A stretch of 64,000 bases of DNA from Naematelia aurantialba (GCA_021527695.1 JAKFAO010000007.1:558001-622000); one strand, 5' to 3'; positions 9,742 through 22,900 are shown, numbered from the stretch's first letter. Numbers and translations: made by a program. Notes: generated by a model from the letters alone, not told the origin.

Positions 9742-12700
9742 ATGGCAACGGCTAGAGTGCCCTCATCTTCGACTGTTCCGTTCACGCCCAAGCCTGGAAG
9801 GCGGGCGAGCAACAGTCGCTATACGCTGAGCAAGGAGGAATTACACCAGGTTTGTTGACATGACGAACAGACACTCTGAAGGCGTCTGGGTGCTTCTTGC
9901 CTGCCGATAACGCCGGGCCACGACGACGAGAGAGTCTCTGAAATGTGAAAGGAGCTGATGGAGCGTTCAGATCGCGGGGACGTTGGCCTCGACTCGCAAA
10001 GTTCGGCCTGGAACGATTATCGAAGAGCTCGATCAGTCCGGTGATGCTGCGTTCCTCGGACGCCAAGGTGAGAGCACGTCGCCTGAGAAAGGGAGAGCTA
10101 TGCTGAATAATACAGCTCCAGTCCCAATCTCCAAGCCCATCGAGCCCAGAGCGGGCCCGTCTACCCATCCATCTCGCCCATCGTCTTCTCTTAGCCGACA
10201 TGAGCCTTCGTCTTCCTCTCGGCCATCCTCATCCTCGGCCGTGCGCCCACCTTCCGTTCAGAAGGGTGAAGTCCGTCAACGCAATGGGAAGCAGGCGGTT
10301 CGAGAACGAGAGATTGAGGTACAAGTGGAGATCAGGGATCAGCAGGTGAATGGGGATGTTCATGAGGATGCTAGGCTGCTGGATATGGTGCCTTTGGAAG
10401 TACAGGAAGCATGGATCTGCGAGGATTTACTTTATGTGCTACAGGTGAGTTTATAAATGGCCATGCATGTAGGAGACCGAGACTGACGGGTCACAGGGCG
10501 TGGAAGGCTCTTTGATACGGTATGATCAGGCGTATGATCCGCTGGATGAGATACAGCGGATACGGGGTGCTAGGTGGCGCATAGACCCGTCCTTAGGTAT
10601 GGCTCAAGTCATCTGGGAGAGGCTGATTATCTAGATACAGCGCTGTTATCACTAGTCGAGCGGCTCCTTCCCCTAGCGACCTGCTTCACGTCAGTCGAGG
10701 CTTATATGGAATTGAGGTATGTCTAACGGTCTCCTCACTTCATCGTTCTGGGATTTGATGATTTGCAGAAATGCGCCAGAGCATGGTATGGTCAGCCACG
10801 CACTCGGAAGCGGCATACGATCGATGCTCAAAGAGTACCGAGTGCTCGTCGCCCAGCTCGAGTCTCTCTTCCTGCAGTCGTCCACCTTTACTCTGCAGAC
10901 ACTATATTTTCACCTCCATCCTACATTACACACAATGTCTCTTCTATCCTCGTTATGCCTGGCGATGGAGACAGACGACCTGATTCACGGGCTGGACGTT
11001 TCGGATGACGAGGATGACCCGTTAGGCGGTATGGCAGAGGAGTTGGGTCTCGGGGGAGCAAGTCTGAAAGGCTTGATGAGCAACCTCAAGGCGCAGGATG
11101 GGTTGACTGGTGGAGGAGGGCCAGTAATTGGCGGAGAGGTTTTAGGAATAATTTGCGAAAGAGAGGCCACCATGAGCGGGTAAGCCCGTCCACATGATGC
11201 AGTGTGGTGCTGATATATTTGATCAGAGACCCAACAGCATTGGCACTACACTCGACACTGCTGCTTCATGCTTCGCAGCCCTACTATCGTATGCTCCTGC
11301 GCTGGATCTCAACGGGTTATTTGAAGGATCCGTTCGACGAGTTCATGGTAAAAGAGAGCGGGCATATCACAAAAGGTGTACTGGAGAGCGACTACACGGA
11401 CGAGTATTGGGAGAGACGGTATACGGTGCGCAGGATGTGCTTAATTACTCCAAGTTCTGACCACAATCAGTTGCGGGACGGATCATCGATTGCATCGTCA
11501 AAGGCAGCGGGGAAGGCACCGTCACTAGGGGCAGGGGTACCTTCAGCAAGACCTGGGACGAAGCGGTTACCTGGAGGTGCCTGCGTTCCTCCATTTCTGC
11601 AACCATGGAAACACAAGATACTACTTGCGGGGAAATATCTCAACGTCATCCGCGAGTGCGGGATTGAGGTCAAGAAGCCAGGAGAGATAGATGATCAGAG
11701 TGACACGATGGTGGCGATGAACGAGGCCAAGTGAGTGAAGTGCGACGGGGTCAGATGTGGCTGATCGACGTAGATTCTACAAGCAGATTGAAGATGCCTA
11801 TATCTACGCCAACAAGACGCTGCTGAAGCTCATGCTGGAGGAGCAAGAACTCATTCCTCATCTAAGGTTGGCTGAGTCGGTGGAAGTGGCGCTGATGTTA
11901 GATCGATGAAACACTTCTTCTTCCTCGATCAGTCAGACTTTCTCACCAATTTTCTCGACCTGTCCGCATCTGAGCTTCGCAAACCTGCAAAGTCGGCATC
12001 CCTGGTCAAACTACAATCGCTCCTCGATCTCGCTGTGCGAAATCCCTCTTCATCCAGCTCAAACGATCTGTATAAGGATGACCTCAAGGTCACTATGCAA
12101 AGTCAGGGGCTGTATGAGTGGTTGTTGAAGATTGTCAGCAAGACTGGGGGTCTGAACGAGGAGGGTGATCTTGATTTTGCGGCGGACGACGGGCGGGTCG
12201 ACGAGGATGCTGGCAAGAAAGGAGAGAAGGAGCGAGTGCTGCTAGGTGAGTGCGGCTTCCAGAGCCCAAACTCATGTTCAGCCATCGACGCTCTATCTTT
12301 CGACTACTCTGTCAAGTTTCCGTTGTCACTGGTCATTTCGCGCAAGACTATCACGCGGTATCAGCTCATCTTTCGCTTTCTGCTGCATCTGCACCACCTC
12401 GAATCGGCACTTTCTGCCATGTGGCTGGAACACAAGGCGCCGCAGTGGCGGAGTAACTGCGGCAACGAGGACATGGAAAAGTGGAAGACGAGGATATTCT
12501 CGCTGCGGAGCAGAATGCTGGCGTTTGTCCGACAGATGCTGGCGTTTGCGACGGGCGAGGTGCTGGAGACGAACTGGCGGGCACTGGAGGGCAAACTGGC
12601 AAAGGTGCAAACTGTGGATCAGCTGCTGCGGGATCACGTCGATTTCCTGGACACGTGCTTGAAGCAGTGCATGTTGACGACGTCCAAGCTGTTGAGCGTG

Positions 12701-13120
12701 AGTGCGATGGGATGTATTGGTAGGGTGGGGGTGAGGCGCTGAGATGGTCTGCAGGTGTACGCCAAGTTGATGCGGACCATGTCGACGTTCGTGTCGTATC
12801 AGAGCATGTTCAATGCGGCGCTGGCCAAGTTTGTGGCGGACCCCGTGGCCGAGGCGGACGACGCCAAGGCGAGTCAGCGGTGGAACGTGTTGTCTGCGTT
12901 TGAGGTCAACTTTGACCGACACACTAGGGTGAGTCGCCGTGTGTCGTGTGTGTCGCGTGTCGTGTGTCGTCTATGAGTTTCACGTCTATCAGCCTTTACG
13001 CATGTAGACTTGCTAACGGCGCAGCTCCACCTGGACGTGGTGACGTATAATGCGGGATCAGAGAACGTGGCGTTGCTGGCGCTGGTGACGAGGTTGCATC
13101 AGACTACAGTCAGATTATGA
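9742..13120 (+). CDS. SPC97: Gamma-tubulin complex component 2 (SPC97/Alp4 type)
   Basis: GCP2 pairs with GCP3 to hold gamma-tubulin at the spindle pole body and nucleate microtubules. Twelve exons give 918 residues: 9742-9849, 9971-10444, 10497-10596, 10635-10716, 10769-11179, 11227-11425, 11471-11730, 11774-11866, 11902-12245, 12282-12697, 12755-12928, 13025-13120. Family signatures include the N-terminal grip1 region (LQTLYFHLHPTLHTM, GGEVLGIICEREATMSGDP) and the highly conserved SDYTDEYWERRYT and KILLAGKYLNVIRECG. The C-terminal grip2 domain that contacts gamma-tubulin carries FPLSLVISRKTITRYQLIFR. YWERRYT and LNVIRECG point to GCP2 rather than GCP3. The N-terminal 170 residues are a Ser/Pro-rich linker. 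Intron 11426-11470 keeps frame whether or not it is spliced; YTLRD after splicing fits the family better. Intron 11867-11901 is only 35 nt. Confidence 0.93.
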
Positions 13121-13371
13121 ATTGCAGCTGCGCGCGAGTCTAGCAAATGTCCATGTGTCCCGAGATATTAATGTACTACAATCGAAGAATCCATCCGCAT
13201 GCCGTGCTCTTCCTGTCCTGTCGCGTGGTTTCGCGCCATGGGCGGCGCGAAGCCAAGCTGGACGCGAGTCTTTATTACTTCCCCCTCGAGTCCTGCGCCG
13301 AGAGACTCTGTCGACCATGTGCGTGCATCGTACCCGAGATCCTGGCTAGCGATGTATGCTCTTGTGGACTC

Positions 13372-13836
13372 CTAGCGGCGCTCGAGCATGCACGCGGCCG
13401 AGCCCTCGGCGACGGTGTAGGTCTCGGACGAGGCGACGGCGCCGGCCGCGTCGGTGACGGTGACGACGACGGTGGTGCCGGCGGGCACGTCGACGATCCA
13501 CGTCGCCTCGGCCTTGGCGGGGACGACGATGGTGTCGCTGAGCGCGGCGCTCGTGGTGGAGAGGTAGTACGGGCCTTGGGTGGCGGTCCAGGAGAAGGTC
13601 GCGGGGGTGCACTGGCTCAGCGTGGTCTGGTGTCGTCAGCGCTGAGGACGGGCAGGGAGGAAGACGAGAGGGAGGTCGAGGAGGAAAGACGAGAGGGAGA
13701 GGAGAGAGAGACTCACAGGTGCATTCAGCTGCAGGGCTGAAAAGACGACGGCGGCCTCGGGGACAGCAGCGGGTATAGGCGAGGCGAGGACGACCTGAAG
13801 CGCGAAAAGCAGCGGCACGAGCATGGCGCGAAGCAT
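13372..13836 (-). CDS. Small secreted protein, 124 residues
   Basis: Exon 1 (13717-13836) encodes a clear signal peptide, MLRAMLVPLLFALQVVLASP, with cleavage likely after LAS or IPAA. A 90-nt pyrimidine-rich intron (13627-13716) follows, then exon 2 (13372-13626). The mature part has the pattern QCTPATFSW...GPYYLS and ends in a beta-rich domain with WIVDVPAGTTVVVTVTDAAG. It closes with a second Cys (SAACMLERR). This two-Cys, Thr/Val-rich fold is widespread among basidiomycete secreted proteins of unknown role. There is no GPI-type hydrophobic C-terminus. Third positions are very GC-rich compared with its neighbours. Confidence 0.75.
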
Positions 13837-14540
13837 TGCGGCGTGGTGGCGTTACACTGGCAGTGGCAGTGCGGAGCGCGAGTGGGCTGGTAGGGTAATA
13901 TGGCGCAGACGGATCGGCGTCGACGAGTCGGAGTCGATCGGTGGATGGGTACAAGGGTGGATGGGTACAAGGGTGGATGGGGTGGCAGACGGTGATGGGA
14001 TGCGTGGATGCCTGGACGCCTGGGTGCGTGGATGGGACGGCGGGAGCGCTCGATCAACGAGGCGACGCGGGAGGGGATACAAGGGTGCGTTGACGTAAGT
14101 CGACGCGGGACGTTGACGTGAAGGTGGAATTGGGGTTGGGGTTGGAGTAGTTGAGATGCAGACGTGAGAAGATGATAATTGGCTAGTGGGGTCGGCTCTG
14201 TTCGCACCGGGCGAACGAGGGCGGGATTAATGTCGAGGGTGGACGAGTACGAGTAGGGATATGCGAAACGAGCCACAGGCCACCACGATCCGACCACGAG
14301 ACACGAACACGAAACGAAACGAGAAAGCGAGACGAAGAGGAAGACGAAGACGAAAGACAGACAAGAGAAGAGAAGAGAAGATGGGTGGCACGGGTTCCCT
14401 TTTGTTCCCAGGTCGGGTCGGGTCGTCGAGTGGGAATGGGAGAATTGGCGGTACGTACCCTGCTCCCAGGGCAGCGCCACTGGGCTTATTGTTAATGGCG
14501 CCAGGGTCTGGCTCACCGAGCCCCCGAGCGTCGGTCGGAA

Positions 14541-14708
14541 GCTTAGACGGCCACAAGCTTAGACGCTTAGACGCTTAGACGCTCAGAATCTCGGCTCACA
14601 GGCTCCGGCTCCGGCTCAGGCTCAGGCCCACAGGCCCAGATCTCGCGCTCAGCTCACGAGCAGAGAAGCTCAGCTCACAAGCACAGAAGCTCAGCTCACA
14701 GCTCACGC
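14541..14708. repeat. Degenerate short tandem repeats
   Basis: Four copies of (C)TTAGACG around 14541-14580 are followed by GGCTCCGGCTC/AGGCTCAGGC units and by AAGCTCAGCTCACA units to 14708. These are imperfect microsatellites with no coding potential. Confidence 0.7.
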
Positions 14709-15186
14709 CAGGCGATCGAGCACGAGAGCACGAGAGCAAGCAGGCAGCGACGCACAAGGCCACATGCATCGACGTATACGGAAAGGCACGAGGTCAGGGT
14801 GTGTCACCGCGCCGATCTGCCAACCTTGACAACCGAGTGCTCCGAAGGGAGCCGCACCGGGTGAGGGTAGGGTAGGGGGTGAGAGCGAGGGTAGGGGGTG
14901 AGAGCGAGGGCAGGGAGGAAGTGAGGGTAGGGTGAGAGCGAGCGTGAGGACTCGGCAGCAGGCGGCAGCAGACGGCCACAGCAACTGGATCCATGGTAGG
15001 TACCTCTCCAGAGAGGCAGCAGCAAGACAAACGTGGACGCGGCCAAAACTCAAAAACTCAAAATCGTCCTGAGACGAGACACTAATCTCCGTCCCGCTTC
15101 AGGCACCGTGGCGGATTTTCCCCATTCGCACACAGCCTTCTCCGCTCGTCGTCGCTGCTGGTGCATGTCGCGACGGATCCGGCAAC

Positions 15187-15289
15187 TCTGCTCAGTCAGG
15201 TATCACGTCTGCTCAATGAGGTATCAAGTCTGCTCAATCAGGTATCACGTCTGCTCAATCAGGTATCAAGTCTGCTCAATCAGGTATCG
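15187..15289. repeat. 21-bp minisatellite, about five copies
   Basis: Units start at 15187, 15208, 15229, 15250 and 15271, with consensus TCTGCTCAATCAGGTATCA followed by CG or AG. The last two bases alternate CG, AG, CG, AG, so the array may have grown by duplication of a 42-bp dimer. Confidence 0.9.
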
Positions 15290-15469
15290 TAAACGTGCTG
15301 GCCAGCCAAACCGCGGAACCGACCAGCTCCCAGTCTCACCTCCTAGCCCCCACCCACGCCCCCCACCACCCACCCACCAGCCCACCAGACCCGACCCAGA
15401 CACCCAGGACCCAGACTCCCAGGCTGAACCAGGCACCGACCACGCCGACCACGCGCCGAGGAGACACTA

Positions 15470-15650
15470 ACCGCAATACAGGCATGCAGAGACACTACCC
15501 GCAGGACATGCATGCATGCATGCAGCAGCAGCCACTAATCGCAGTACATGCAGAGGAGACTCTAGCCGCAGTACATGCATGCAGAGACTCTAGCCGCAGT
15601 ACAGGCATGCAGAGACACTACCCGCAGTACATGCATGCAGAGCCGTGCTA
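15470..15650. repeat. Irregular repeat of CATGCAGAGACACTACCCGC units
   Basis: Several copies of a roughly 28-bp motif (GCATGCAGAGAC, then ACTACCCGCAGTACAT or CTCTAGCCGCAGTACAT) are interspersed with CATGCATG runs. The copies have diverged by short substitutions. Confidence 0.75.
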
Positions 15651-16102
15651 AAATCACACACGTACAAGTACAGCGGCGCACACCCGGCCCAGCAGGCCGA
15701 GCTGCGAGAGCCGACATGCTCCTCTCGCGAGCTAGAGCCGATGCCGTGAGAGAAAAGATAAATCAAGCCATCAGGCCAGTGAGACAGGCGCCAAAATGTA
15801 CAGACACGACACGACCAGGCAAATGTGTTTTGACCGTCCAGAGGGGCAGCCACCAGCCCCCACAGAGCATATCTTCCGTCCACACACGACCACCGCATAG
15901 CTTCCCGCAAACACCACCGCGATCCTCTCGTCCCGCACACCCTGAATCACACACCATGTTGAATCACCACCACTCTCTCGGAAGTCCGAATAAAATCGCG
16001 TATCGTCCGCCCGAAATGAGATCACGGACCATCCGCCCGTCCCGAACAGACCACAGACTACCCTCTCGCCGCATCTCTCGGCACAATCCGCCTGATGTCG
16101 GC

Positions 16103-18375
16103 TCATCCCGTGCGCGACACGATCCGCTTCTCGAGGTCTTGCATCTTCGCGTCGTGCTGTGGATCCGCTCCGCGGAACTTGAACATCGTCTCGGCGTCCT
16201 GAACCGACAAATAGCGTTGACCTGCACTCGTCAGCCGACACACACCAGATGCCATGATGGTTCGTGGCTCAACGGGCGTCGGGGCTCACCATCTTTGCAC
16301 GTTGCTTTACTGCGCATCTGGTCGCACAGATCGTCGATGAGCAGAGCGTCGACGTTGTTCTTCATTAGATTAGCCTGGATCTTCACGCCGTTTGAGCCCC
16401 CGCAGACGCCGACCCACCTCGTGTTGCATCCCCATGCGCACCCACATGTCCGACGGCTTGACGATACGTCCATTCTCATCTACGATGTGCACCACCTCTC
16501 GCGGCCCCTTGGGCGGGCCCAGCACGCTCACTCCTGGCCCCAGCGCCGCTTCGAATGGGCCATTCCCAGCTCCCGCATCGTGCACCGAGGTGCTCGACGT
16601 CGCGCCAGATGACTCGGGCGAGGCCACGGCCGACCCACTCGATCCACTCGCTGGCGACTGGGCCGCAAGCGGCGACGGTGATATATTCAGGTAGTTGGTC
16701 GGACTGAATGCAGAGCTCAAGTTGGGCTGCATGAGCGGACCGCCGCTCGCGCCGAGAATGGACTGCAGCTGCGCGTTGAAGTCGTCATCGCCACCGAAAT
16801 CGTTGTCGGCAGTGTTGGCGCCGCTCAGAGAGGCAAGAAAGTCGTCCACGCTCCCAGCGTTCAGGTCCGCCCAATCTGTCACTCCCGGCTGGGGTCTCGA
16901 CAGTTTCTGCTGTTGCTGTTGTTGCTGCTGCTGTGGTGGTTGTAGCTGCTGCTGCGATTGTTGTTGATGCAGCTGTGGTTGCTGTTGCTGTGGTTGCTGT
17001 GGTTGTGGTTGTGAAGTTGCTACATGTGCGAATGAATACGGTTCCCGCCACGCCATGGCGTTTGGAATCGAATGCGGGTTGGGTGTAGGGAAGGAAGACG
17101 GGGTAGGCGATGTATTTGAGCTTTGCTTTGTTTGCGGGACAGGCAGGACTTCGTCTGGGTAGAAACTTGCCCACAAGGCATCGAGATCAGACTTGTTCTC
17201 GGTGGCAGCAGTCACAGGCGAGATGGCGGTCGAGCTCGACGTCGCCCGTATCACTGCTTGTTCTTTCTCAAACGGCCGCCCTCCGGCGGCGAACGCGTTG
17301 AACGAGTCCCCGTCGAACAAGTTCAAACGCTCCGAACTGCTTGTCCCGTTATTGCTGCTGAGTGAGACAAGCGAGTCTGGCGACTCGCCCGTGCCAGAGG
17401 ACCCGCGATGCGTCAGGGCCGGCACGTCGTTGATGCTGCGCAAGGCATCGTCCGAAGCCGAATGGGGCGGGGTAGGCGGTTTGCTAGACTTGCGATTTTG
17501 GAAGAGCGGGTTGTTGGCGGGCGGGGTCATGCCGGAACCAGAGAGAGGCACTTGGAACGTAAATGCAGATTGCTTGAGGGCGACATTCTCCTCCTGCAGA
17601 CGCTTGAGGATACCTCGGAGGTTCTCATTCTCGACCGAGGTGCCATATGACTTGGCCTCCAGCTCTGCGACTTTGGCTTCGAGCTGAGGACGTCAGAGGA
17701 GAGAAGGAGCGCACAGACGGTGAAAAGAGACGACGTACGTCTTTGACTTTGGCCTCGCGCCGCTCCCGGAATGCCTTTTGGGCAGCACGGTTCTGCTCCT
17801 TGCGCCGAGCAGCCTTTGACATTTCCTTGCCACCCTTTTCGTTGCCGTCGCCCGACTTGCGGCCCCCCTTCTTGCCTGGGCCGGCGTTGGCGCCGTGCTG
17901 CCGCTTGTCTTCGTGGCCCGACATCTCTGAGCCCGAGTCTGCAGCATAAGCGTCAATCCGCGTGCCTCGGAGTGCCTTGGGGTTCCTTCCTCGGCCAGGA
18001 GCAGAAAGTGCGCGACGGGATGCGGGACTCACCATCGTCGTCGTCTTCCTCTATTGGGTGCGCAGGGCCGTGTCCTGCTTTGCGCTTGTTCAGCGACATG
18101 CCGTCCTTCTTCTCGGTGCCGGGGCTGTCCGTCTCGGAGTCTGCCGAGACGGCGTAGATGTCTGCGCTCTTCGAGTGCTCCGGCGGCGACGGCTCGTTGC
18201 TCGAGGGCGTGTTCTCTGTGGTAGCGGTGGCGTCGTTGGTTGGCGGAGGAAAGAACGCAGAGGGAGGCAGCGACGTGGGTTGTGCAGGCGCGGCAGCGGA
18301 TTGGGACGTGTCCGATTCCATCTGCATGCTGAGGTAGGAAAGGAAAGAAGAGGTATTGGGCGTGAGCGGTTCCAT
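16103..18375 (-). CDS. YAP1: YAP1/PAP1-type bZIP transcription factor
   Basis: YAP1/Pap1 factors activate oxidative-stress genes and are exported by Crm1 unless C-terminal cysteines are oxidised. Five exons (18033-18375, 17739-17938, 16418-17683, 16290-16374, 16103-16221) give 670 residues. The basic region KEQNRAAQKAFRERREAKV (about residues 158-176) carries the NxxAQxxFR signature of the YAP family, and a leucine zipper follows across the exon 2/3 junction. The middle is Ser/Pro-rich with a polyglutamine tract near 320-350. The C-terminus has VDALLIDDLCDQMRSKATC, an export-signal-like helix with Cys at about 620 and 629. No other cysteine occurs in the model, so the N-terminal cysteine-rich domain of classical YAP1 is absent. 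The symbol is assigned by family; orthology to YAP1 rather than another YAP member is likely but not proven. Confidence 0.85.
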
Positions 18376-19953
18376 GGTCGCTGGTGCGGGGCTCGGGCGG
18401 CGGGCGGCGGCCAGGCAGAGCACAGCAAGTGTCAGAAGGCAACTCCGAAAGCTGCTCAAAGGGCAGACAGACGAGAAAGGAGAGGAAACGTTTTTGGCCG
18501 TGCACGTCGCACAGTCACCGAGGGGTCCCCGACGGTCTCGCCGGTGTCCAGGTCTAGGTTTACGTCGTGCCCTTGCAGAGCAAAGGAAGCAGAGGCCGAG
18601 CCGAGGGGGCAGACACGCCAACGTCGACCTCGGGATCGAGACGCTGCCGGTGGGTTACTTGGTGCTGGAGCGCGATGAACAGTTGGCCTCCGGTCGACGC
18701 GGGCGAAATAAAAAAATCTCTAAACTAGTCGTCGTCCTTTGGCAATCCCTGTCTCTCTCTTACACTCGTACAGTCCGGTCGGGCAGTACAATAATGGGAG
18801 AGATGATACTTGTTCGCCAGGACGAGGAGGGACAGCACGATGGGATTTCCGAAACTTTCAGTTGTCCAGTCCGGCTCAGTGTGCGTGTGTGCGTGGTGGC
18901 GGCAGCGAGTCTGTAGCCACCATTAGGATTCCGTCCTAGTCGACCGCCGTGAGCCCGAAGATAGCCGCTTTGGGACGAGCTTGGTAAGCAGGAATTTAAT
19001 TCATGCTGCCACTTTGGACTCGACGACGGCACAGTGCCACACTCACGGCAACAAGACAGCCATGGGATAATCCCGCTGTTTGGAATTACCGCATTGAGCG
19101 ACCAGCGTTCTGTCCAATGCAAGCTGCCCCTTTCTTTTCTTTCCTTCTCAGAGGGAAGAAAAAACCCACGTCAGCCTTTGCCATAGAGCGGACGCCAGAG
19201 CGAGACACACGCAGTCACGCAGCACAATCAAAGCATACACAGGTAGAGAGTAGTAGCAGCAGACGGTGCAAGCCCGGATCTCCCGGACATTATCGATCCG
19301 GTACCGATACCGAGTGTCCCAGGATTAACTCTCTGTCCTTCCCGGCGGCCCGATCGAAACGCAAAGCCAGGCAAGAGCCACACACAACCCACAAACGTCT
19401 CCTGCTTTGTCCGGAGGTCCGGAAAAGGATAAGGATAACGGCGTGGGTGACGCGGTGCGCGCACGAGTCTGCGGTACCATCAGGGCACAGACAGAAACCG
19501 CGGGCCAACTCTACCCCCCTTTTCGATTGGATCACACCACCGCTGGGCCAATTCCCCCGCTACTCGGCGGGCTCGCACCGACCGACGAGGCAAAAAAGCA
19601 GGCCGCAAACGCATTACGCCTCCCCGCAGATCCCCGCAAATCACCTCACCCCACCGGCTCCTCCCCCCTCCCCCCCCCCTTGCCCCCCTTGCGCTCTCGT
19701 CCCTCCGTGGCCTTGGGGCGTGACCCTTCTGTCTTGGCCCATCGACTCGTGATTATCGATAACGAGGGAGCAAAAAAAAAAGGCCAACACAGCCTATCAG
19801 CCTATTGGCCGATCACGATAGGATAGTCATACCGTACCCGCCTAGGAGCTTCGAAACCTCTCGCGTCCCGCCCGCTGGCCGTGTTTCGAAAGGACGCGTA
19901 CCGAGTCCAGGTGCAGGTGGAGGTCTTCCACCTCTGCCTAGGGCGTCAGGCCA
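18376..19953. promoter_or_regulatory. Divergent intergenic region, bZIP factor and ARID protein
   Basis: 1.6 kb without a supported gene. It contains pyrimidine runs, a C-tract near 19660-19690, an A-tract near 19770 and one ACGCGT at about 19892, roughly 60 bp before the ARID gene. Such length is common for regulated transcription-factor promoters. Confidence 0.45.
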
Positions 19954-22900
19954 ATGTCCACGTCTAACCCATTACCGCAGCCAACTCCAGAGTCGACAGA
20001 GCAGACCCCCGCTGGCCATGCCTCTCCGTCGCACCCGCCCTCTCAGCTCAACGGTACCGATGGTCAACCACGAGCGGCGCCGCCTGCTGGTCCAGGGAAC
20101 TGGCCCGCCATGGCTGGCGTGCCGGGGATGAACATGGGCTTGATCAATAACATGCAGGGCGCAAGCAAGGAGGCTCTCCTCAGACAGGTCAGTCGAGCCG
20201 CGTCGCGCGTGTCGCGTCTCTTTTGCGGTGGATCGCTGACTGGGCAACAGCTCCACGCTCTGCAGAATTCGCATGCCCACCGAGCTCGCTCAGCTCTGGC
20301 CGGTGCGGCCGGCTCGCTTGCTCAACCAGGCGCACCCTCCGGGTCCCCTCCCTCCGCAGCCTCACCCGCCATTCAGACCACCGTTTCCCCAGTGGCAGCA
20401 GTCATGGCCGCTTCTGCTTCTCCAGTCGCCTCCACCGCTCCAGACAGCTCCAACGCAAGTGCCACTTTGACACAACAACAACGAGACTTTCTTCGGGCTC
20501 AACAGGAACGCATGCGCATGGCGCAAGCCCCAATGCCTGCGCATCCACCTGCTTCGACACCCAACGGCGCAACCCCAGCACCCTCGGGACAACCTCCACA
20601 TAGTGCACCTACTTCTATGCCTGGCGTCAGACCGCCCGCTCGTCCACCACCCGTGGACCAGCGCAAACAATTCCTCATCTCCCTCTCCAACTATCACCGC
20701 ATATCCAACTCGACACCTCCGCCACAGGTCTTCAATGGCGAACGGGACGGGTCCGTCAAGGTTGCGGGTGTTTGGGTGGACCTGGTGGATTTGTTCATGG
20801 CAGTCATGAGGACAGGCGGCAGCGCATTGGTGAGCCATCCTGGCTGTCTACTCCTGTGCACTAGTCACTCCCGCTGACTGTTTACAGCTTCTTAAACAGC
20901 CCGAGAGTGACGTGTGGAAAGGCTTCCTCGCGAACAAAGAAGTTCCAAACCCCCTCCCTGAGCCAGTAACGTTGCCCCTCCCGCCCCACTCGGATCCTTC
21001 GGTCCCCGAACGCTCCACCACCAGTGCCATCGAGTGGATCATCGCAGTCTATGCTGCGTACTTGCAGGGCTTTGAAATCCACATGGCGGCTCACCGGCAA
21101 GCAGTGCTGAAAAAGCAGCAACAGGCTGCTCAGGCTGCTCAGATGCAAGCCCGTCCTCCGCCGACACCTGCGGCTAACGGGCAGCCCATGCAGACGCCTA
21201 GTCCGGCAGCGGGCGCTCCCCCTCTCACACCTGTTCCTCCTACACCAGTCGCTGCCACATCAGATGCATCCTTCGGGACGGCTCCAGGGGCCGCTTCAAG
21301 TTCCATCTCCGGCGCGCATATACAAGCGCCTGTGAACCAGGCACCAGGGGGACCATCTGCGCATGGCCCGGCAACGCCATACAACCCCTCGGGAGGAGGC
21401 GTCAAGTCGGAGCCTAGCAGCGCACAGTCGTCGGCCATGGCACAAGCCCACCGACCGCCTCCGATCCAGACAAACGGAGCAGCAAGTTCAGCGAAAAGCA
21501 CCCCGGACGGGTCATCCAGTGGCAAAAAGCGGAAACGCGACAAGAAGCCTGATATTGGCGCGGCGTCGACGTCCACGTCTACACCCGGACCCGAGGTGCA
21601 AGTGAGTCTGAAACGGCAGCGATACAAGGTCGAATATCAGCCTCTACACGTGCCGATGCACGCGCTGGGGGGTTGGGACGAGCGGACCATTGCGTCGACG
21701 TTTCCGAAACACAATATCGGGCATCCGACTCGGCCGGTGCACGAGCTGGGCATCGTCGACATGGAAGCGGTGCTCATGAGTCTGCGGTCACGGATGCCGA
21801 AAGAACTGGGGTACGCGCTTACGACACTGCTCATGCTGTCGATGCCGCATCCCGAGGAGAAGGTGGGCGGGCTGCCAATCATGCACATCATGGAAGTGTA
21901 TGAGGAGCTGTTGGAGCTGGTGTTGGAAACGGCGTTTGGGGAGGCGGGCTGGGCTGCGTGGGACGCGACGACGGCGCACAACTCGCTCGAGCAGATGAGC
22001 TACTTTGATCTGGAGCGGCTGGGGCGGAATCCCGACTTTGAGGACCTCCAGGATATAACGGGCGGCGAGACGGACGTTATTCTGGCGAGCTTGAACCTGT
22101 TGCGGAATTTTTCGATGCTGCTCGACAACCAGGCGATCATGGCGAGTCATCCGATGTTGTTTGTGGTCCTGGCGCGTATATCCGATGCGCGTCTGTGCCG
22201 CATAGCAGGGAGTCAAGGGCCGTTCTCGCTACTCGAGCTGGGCCGCGTGCGACGCGACGTCGTGACGATCCTGGCGAACCTCGGTGCGCATGTGCGGCTA
22301 CCGATTATGCCGTTCGACGCGACGTTGGCGATCTTCCGGCTGCTGGCGTCGTTTCTGAGCTCAGGCTTCGAGACGTTTATATCCCTCGAAAGCCTGTACG
22401 GCCCGCACGTGTCGTCTCGCGAATCGCCGCCGCCGATTCTACATTCCACGTACCGTGCGCTCGAGGCGTTTTCCAAGCTCGCGGGACCGGATGGGAACCG
22501 CGAGGCGCTCGGTCGCGTGCCTCCGTCCGAGCTGGTCGAGCTTTTCGAGAGCCTGATGCGGCTGTACCCCGTGGCCAGCCGGAGTCGCGAAGCGATGGTG
22601 ACTATCGAGGAGTTTCTGGGGTACACCGAGTGCCTGGCGCTGTCGACGTATTCGCTGGCGTTCCTCGCGCCGCTGCCTGTGCGCAAGGCGATGAGGGCGG
22701 CGCCTGGCTCGGCGGCAATTATGACGCGGATCGTATTTGACACGGCGACGCGCGGACCGGATTTCAAGGCCAACCCGTTCGCCGTGCTGTGTCGGCGGCT
22801 GTGCGAGACGCTGGGGGTGCTGAATGGGACAGTGTCGGCGAGCGGCGACGCCGTGCGGACCATGTCGTTTGGCGTCGGCGCGGGAGACGGGAAGGGGTGG

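Larger units (their letters stand above)
13837..16102. other. Repeat-rich intergenic region, 2.3 kb
   Basis: Upstream of the secreted-protein gene and downstream of the bZIP gene. Open frames exist but are all low-complexity translations of repeats: GGATGGGTACAAGGGT near 13945, purine arrays at 14860-14945, and the repeats listed separately. No gene is supported. Confidence 0.6.

Noticed and set aside
13346..14578. Several overlapping ORFs of 100-260 codons on both strands
   Set aside because: They are GC-rich shadows of the secreted-protein gene or low-complexity repeat translations.
14541..14580. TTAGACG repeats as possible telomere-like sequence
   Set aside because: The unit is not a fungal telomere repeat, and the array is short and internal, flanked by genes.
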